DNA of 25,280 nt from a virus, in IMG/VR virus record IMGVR_UViG_3300030103_002857, positions 1 through 25,280 of that record, one strand, 5' to 3'. This document shows positions 22,971 through 25,280 of this stretch, in pieces (position 1 is the stretch's first letter; each line of letters opens with the position of its first letter). Below the pieces are notes generated by a model. The model was not told the DNA's origin. It saw only the letters and a list, made by a program, of their open reading frames with translations, and made no database searches. A program made the translations under genes and the position numbers.

Positions 22971-23199
22971 TTATTTTACCTTCATCTTTTATAGGTTCAC
23001 AATGAAATTTAGGGTACAACTGTAAGTTGTTTATCTGTTCTCTAGTAAAATTACCCTCTGCAAATAAGACTTCATAGGACTCAGATAGGCCTGATCGTAT
23101 ACAATCATGGTGATTATTCAATACTTTAGGATAATTAGGGTTAGTATAGCACTCCCCACTGGTTACAGAACATATAAAAACAGTTAATAAAAATTTCAT
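22963..23199 (-). CDS. Exported Cys-containing protein, own promoter, antisense to the operon
   Basis: A 78-residue protein whose N-terminus (MKFLLTVFICSVTSG) is a typical short signal peptide: one Lys, a hydrophobic core, then small residues. The mature part keeps three or four Cys (C10 inside the signal, C17, C33, C67), allowing disulfides in the periplasm, and contains SGLSESYEVLFAEGNFTREQ. AAGGT lies seven bases before the ATG on the minus strand, and a good promoter (23221-23248) drives it alone. A single gene with its own promoter against the surrounding operon is the pattern of a moron; host-surface or superinfection-exclusion functions are typical, but nothing proves this here. Confidence 0.7.
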   Translation of the reverse strand: MKFLLTVFICSVTSGECYTNPNYPKVLNNHHDCIRSGLSESYEVLFAEGNFTREQINNLQLYPKFHCEPIKDEGKITT

Positions 23200-23206
23200 A
23201 TTTACC

Positions 23207-23235
23207 TTGACTACTCTTATTTTATAGGATAAACG
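23207..23235 (+). promoter_or_regulatory. Possible weak promoter for the RHH / ParB-like genes
   Basis: TTGACT (23207-23212) is followed by A+T-rich DNA with GATAAA or TAAACG at 15-17 bases. The -10 is poor. It would overlap the minus-strand promoter, repeating the face-to-face arrangement at 12539-12573, and would place a start 20-30 bases before the ATG at 23267. Confidence 0.3.
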
Positions 23236-23248
23236 AATAAAATGTTAA
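23221..23248 (-). promoter_or_regulatory. Sigma70-like promoter for the antisense exported-protein gene
   Basis: On the minus strand TTAACA (23248-23243), a 16-base spacer and TATAAA (23226-23221). Transcription would start near 23214, about 15 bases before the ATG. The match to consensus is good and nothing else on the minus strand can use it. Confidence 0.62.
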
Positions 23249-23266
23249 ACAGAAAGGATATAACAA

Positions 23267-23446
23267 ATGACTGATTTTAACAAGTACCAAAATATCTCGG
23301 TTAAAAAAGAAACATATGCCAAGATAGATAAGATTAGAAAAGTAATAGTACCTGATGATCCAAATGTATCAAGGGCCCAGGTAGTAACTATTCTAGTAAA
23401 CAAAGAAGCCAAACGTTTAAATGGCAAAATAAAAGAAAAAGACTAA
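23267..23446 (+). CDS. Ribbon-helix-helix (CopG/Arc-like) probable regulator
   Basis: A 59-residue protein read directly, with AAAGGA nine bases before the ATG. A short strand (QNISVKKETYAKI) leads into a helix, then a turn and a second helix with VSRAQVVTILVNKEAKRL, the pattern of a ribbon-helix-helix DNA-binding domain. Such proteins act as dimers, the strands contacting the major groove; many repress their own operon. It is the first gene after the divergent promoter region 23200-23266, the natural place for its operator, and precedes a ParB-like gene by 26 bases. Fold assignment is by pattern only. Confidence 0.6.
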   Translation: MTDFNKYQNISVKKETYAKIDKIRKVIVPDDPNVSRAQVVTILVNKEAKRLNGKIKEKD

Positions 23447-23472
23447 CGCATAACCATACAGGAGGAAAGCAA

Positions 23473-24267
23473 ATGTCTAAAGATACAAAAACAAACCGAG
23501 AGTATTTTACAAAAGATTACTCGAAGTTTAAAAAAACAAGAGGTAACAGACCAATAGATCCTGGTCATGTAGCAAGTATAAAAAAATCTATTGCTGCAAG
23601 AGATCTAGAGTTACCTATCTATGTTAATCACAACATGGAAATAAGAGATGGTCACCATACTTTTCAAGCAAGAAAAGAATTGGACTTAGGAATTTATTAC
23701 ATCGTAATTGATTCTAAAGATGCATTAGATATGGCTATATTTAATGCAGGAAGAAAAGATTGGAACATGAACAATTTTTTAAACTTCCACTGCACAAGAG
23801 GTAAACAAGATTATAAAATCTTGAAATCCAAAATGGAACAATATCAAATGCCAGTGATTGAAACGCATTACCTTATGTTAGGTAAAGCTACCGGTGGTAA
23901 ACACATCACAGAAGATTTTAAGCATGGTAATTTTAAAATACCTGCAGGAAATCTAGCTGCCTTTGATAAGATTGCTCACGAGATGAAATATGTAAATAAT
24001 ATTTTTAACTCTGGCAATAAATTAAAAAGGCCTTTTATTAGAGCTTTCTCAATTATGAGAAAACATCCTAATTATGATTTTAATAGACTTAAGTCTGCAT
24101 TAAAATCAAAGGCTAGCAAACTCTTAGCTGCAACAAGTAGTAATGAATATATTACTCAACTTGACACGGTATACAACAGTGGCTTAGCAGACAAGAGTAG
24201 AAAAATGAATCTAATTCAATTCGCTAAAGATAGAGAATATGAAGAAGATAATATAACAATCAACTAA
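23473..24267 (+). CDS. ParB/Srx-like N-terminal domain protein
   Basis: A 264-residue protein with AGGAGG seven bases before its ATG, the best ribosome-binding site in this part. The N-terminal 80 residues carry the ParB-N pattern: NRPIDPGHVASIKKSI, then PIYVNHNMEIRDGHHTFQAR with the GHH (G60-H62) in place of the usual GxxR/GHHR. The C-terminal two thirds are helical and basic and lack a recognisable helix-turn-helix. ParB-fold proteins bind and hydrolyse CTP or serve as nuclease-like or regulatory modules in phages. No ParA partner is seen, so partition is unlikely. Next to the RHH gene it may form a regulatory pair. The domain call is likely; function unknown. Confidence 0.7.
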   Translation: MSKDTKTNREYFTKDYSKFKKTRGNRPIDPGHVASIKKSIAARDLELPIYVNHNMEIRDGHHTFQARKELDLGIYYIVIDSKDALDMAIFNAGRKDWNMNNFLNFHCTRGKQDYKILKSKMEQYQMPVIETHYLMLGKATGGKHITEDFKHGNFKIPAGNLAAFDKIAHEMKYVNNIFNSGNKLKRPFIRAFSIMRKHPNYDFNRLKSALKSKASKLLAATSSNEYITQLDTVYNSGLADKSRKMNLIQFAKDREYEEDNITIN

Positions 24268-24277
24268 AGGAGAAAGT

Positions 24278-24529
24278 ATGAAATATACGTTAATTAAAAG
24301 AGTAACGTTTACCTATAAAGGAGCGACAGATTCAGTGAGTGTAATAAAAGAAGCGGACTCATTAGAAGATGCACTTAAATATAAAGTAGGTGCGGAGATG
24401 TTAGAAGAACCCGCAGACAATAAAACGTTTGAAGTTCTCATTAACATTAATGATGCATTTAATTATATCAAAGAGCCAGCGAAACCTTTGCTGCTAACAG
24501 ATGAAGTTAAAGGTCAAAAGGCCTCGTAA
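24278..24529 (+). CDS. Small hypothetical protein
   Basis: An 83-residue acidic protein with AAGGAG before its ATG, ten bases after the ParB-like gene. The start MKYTLIKRVTFTYKGATDSV suggests beta strands, followed by a helix (EADSLEDALKYKVGAEML) and more strand, so a small alpha/beta domain is likely. No motif is recognised. It overlaps the next gene by one base (TAATG) and is part of the run that continues to the right edge. Confidence 0.6.
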   Translation: MKYTLIKRVTFTYKGATDSVSVIKEADSLEDALKYKVGAEMLEEPADNKTFEVLININDAFNYIKEPAKPLLLTDEVKGQKAS

Positions 24530-24711
24530 TGGCGGAACTTAGAGAAGAACATTTTGAGGTTATAGATAGTAACAAAGCTAAAAATTTTGACAAAGAAAAT
24601 ACTGCCAAACTTAATAAAGCTCGTGAAATCTATAACCGCACAAATGGTCTACAAAATATTTCGGAGCATGAACTCAAAAAGTTTAATGAGTTGATGAAGT
24701 ACAAACTATGA
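24529..24711 (+). CDS. 60-residue helical hypothetical protein
   Basis: Starts at a TAATG overlap, with AAGG seven bases upstream. It is charged and helical throughout (EHFEVIDSNKAKNFDKENTA, then LNKAREIYNRTNGL and EHELKKFNELMKYKL). No domain is recognised. Its TGA overlaps the start of the following gene. Coupled translation with both neighbours is likely. Confidence 0.55.
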   Translation: MAELREEHFEVIDSNKAKNFDKENTAKLNKAREIYNRTNGLQNISEHELKKFNELMKYKL

Positions 24712-24926
24712 TGTCAGAAGAAGATATAAAAGAATATCATAAATTAATTGAAAAATTAGAACTATCTAAAAAGAAGGGGACTCCGATAGATGATCGGGGT
24801 CCAGCCGATCTTACAAAACGAATTGAAGTATTAGAATTTAGAAACGAAAAGCTGCACAAGTACAATGAAAAACTAATCGAAGAAGTAAGATCTCTTCGAT
24901 CTAAACTATACATAAAGGAGAACTAA
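24708..24926 (+). CDS. 72-residue coiled-coil protein
   Basis: Starts at an ATGATG that overlaps the previous TGA; either ATG could be used. The N-terminal helix (EEDIKEYHKLIEKLELSKKK) is followed by a short loop with GTPIDDRGPADL and a C-terminal coiled coil (KRIEVLEFRNEKLHKYNEKL) predicted to dimerise. The loop is encoded by the GC-rich competing hairpins at 24778-24810. Function is unknown; small coiled-coil proteins in phage early regions often bind host proteins. Confidence 0.6.
   Translation: MMSEEDIKEYHKLIEKLELSKKKGTPIDDRGPADLTKRIEVLEFRNEKLHKYNEKLIEEVRSLRSKLYIKEN
24778..24810 (+). promoter_or_regulatory. Two mutually exclusive hairpins inside a coding gene
   Basis: GGACTCCGA (24778-24786) pairs with TCGGGGTCC (24794-24802), nine pairs including one G-U, around a seven-base loop. 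GATCGG (24792-24797) can instead pair with CCGATC (24805-24810). The two share bases and cannot form together. Both stand out in A+T-rich DNA. No T run follows. Confidence 0.45.
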
Positions 24927-25078
24927 TGACAAAACTAGATAGTTATACTTGGTTAAAAAGAATGATGGCAAGATGCACGCCAGTTAAAACTTTAAGAACT
25001 CTTTTTATAAAAAGGTATGGCACAAGAAATGTACCTTTTCTTGAGAGTGTTCAAAAACAATTTGGTTATTATGATTAG
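24926..25078 (+). CDS. 50-residue basic hypothetical protein
   Basis: A short gene read directly: AAGGAG six bases before the ATG, which overlaps the previous stop by one base (TAATG). The protein is basic and partly aromatic (LDSYTWLKRMMARCTPVKT, then RTLFIKRYGTRNVPFLES). No membrane segment and no known motif. Its stop at 25076-25078 lies eight bases into the next gene. The good ribosome-binding site and overlaps support a real gene. Confidence 0.6.
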   Translation: MTKLDSYTWLKRMMARCTPVKTLRTLFIKRYGTRNVPFLESVQKQFGYYD

Positions 25079-25280
25079 AGGAGATAGTGCAGAGTATAAC
25101 TTACTTGCAAAGTGGGCCGATCAATTAAGCCCTCGAGACTTTTATTTAACTGTAGAGATAGGAGTTAGAGAAGGTTATGGCTCTGATGTCATTATGGAAA
25201 ATCTAAAGAACCGTCCTAACTTTCACATTGGTATTGATCCTTACGGAGATATTATTTACGACCACGTTGATATGCCTCCA
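25071..25280 (+). CDS. Class I SAM methyltransferase-like protein (3' partial)
   Basis: The gene runs off the right edge after 70 codons. It starts at an ATG overlapping the previous stop, without a clear ribosome-binding site. VEIGVREGYGSDVIMENL is the first strand and glycine loop of a Rossmann-type methyltransferase (E29, G31, G35 region), and IGIDPYGD has the acidic end of strand 2 (D56) that would hold the SAM ribose. It resembles the class of small-molecule or sugar methyltransferases found near glycosyltransferases, which fits the glycosyltransferase genes elsewhere in the window. Only the N-terminal third is visible, so substrate and final family cannot be judged. Confidence 0.6.
   Translation, partial: MIRGDSAEYNLLAKWADQLSPRDFYLTVEIGVREGYGSDVIMENLKNRPNFHIGIDPYGDIIYDHVDMPP

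Noticed and set aside
23473-24267. Plasmid partition system
   Set aside because: Only a ParB-like N-domain is present; no ParA ATPase and no array of centromere-like repeats were seen nearby.
1-25280. tRNA genes or CRISPR arrays
   Set aside because: No cloverleaf-like segment with a T-loop consensus and no regularly spaced repeats were recognised on either strand by reading; a tRNA search program would settle it.

Overview
The window looks like part of the genome of an uncultured marine tailed phage, probably with a podovirus-like body plan. It is A+T-rich and densely packed, with no stretch over about 70 bases lacking a gene. Many genes are joined by TAATG or ATGA stop/start overlaps. Several proteins carry signatures I associate with ocean phage assemblies, including phages of the SAR11 group: the GGRIGF motif, an RPSFRRGGT-type N-terminus, and a C-terminus with the string VPAMLSKNEFVMTADAV. 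The host assignment is inference. I see no tRNA, rRNA, CRISPR array, insertion sequence, integrase, terminase, portal, capsid or RNA polymerase, so this is a partial genome.

Layout. 1-1603: two glycosyltransferases, the first cut by the window edge. 1660-10889: a plus-strand run of likely virion genes. It holds a GGRIGF protein, a Gln/Ala-rich protein, a charged protein, a 1405-residue protein in the size class of internal virion/DNA-ejection proteins, a Gly/Asn-rich protein, and a 58-residue coiled-coil/membrane protein. 10891-12521: a minus-strand pair, an SNF2-type helicase and a small gene. 12539-12573: overlapping divergent promoters. 12586-21068: the replication block, with a possible ssDNA-binding protein, an archaeo-eukaryotic-type primase, a second glycosyltransferase, a compact UvrD-like helicase, a DUF3310 protein, a 36-residue protein and a family A DNA polymerase with proofreading domain. 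21061-22970: small zinc-ribbon, membrane and basic proteins around an M15 peptidase, which I read as a lysis cassette. 22963-23199: a minus-strand exported protein with its own promoter. 23267-25280: a ribbon-helix-helix protein, a ParB-like protein, small hypothetical genes and the start of a methyltransferase-like gene.

How it may work. A primer made by the primase would be extended by the polymerase, with the UvrD-like and SNF2-like ATPases remodelling DNA; no DnaB- or T7-gp4-type helicase is visible. The structural run would supply tail and ejection proteins. The peptidase, with membrane/coiled-coil partners, would open the host. The glycosyltransferases and the methyltransferase-like protein suggest glycan or DNA modification. 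The most interesting points are the paralogous glycosyltransferases (one inside the replication block), the unusual primase/helicase/polymerase set with Leu at the 762-equivalent position, the antisense exported-protein gene with its own promoter, the three adjacent palindromes before the primase gene, and competing hairpins inside a small gene near the right end. Nine genes under 60 codons were read directly from the sequence and are listed.
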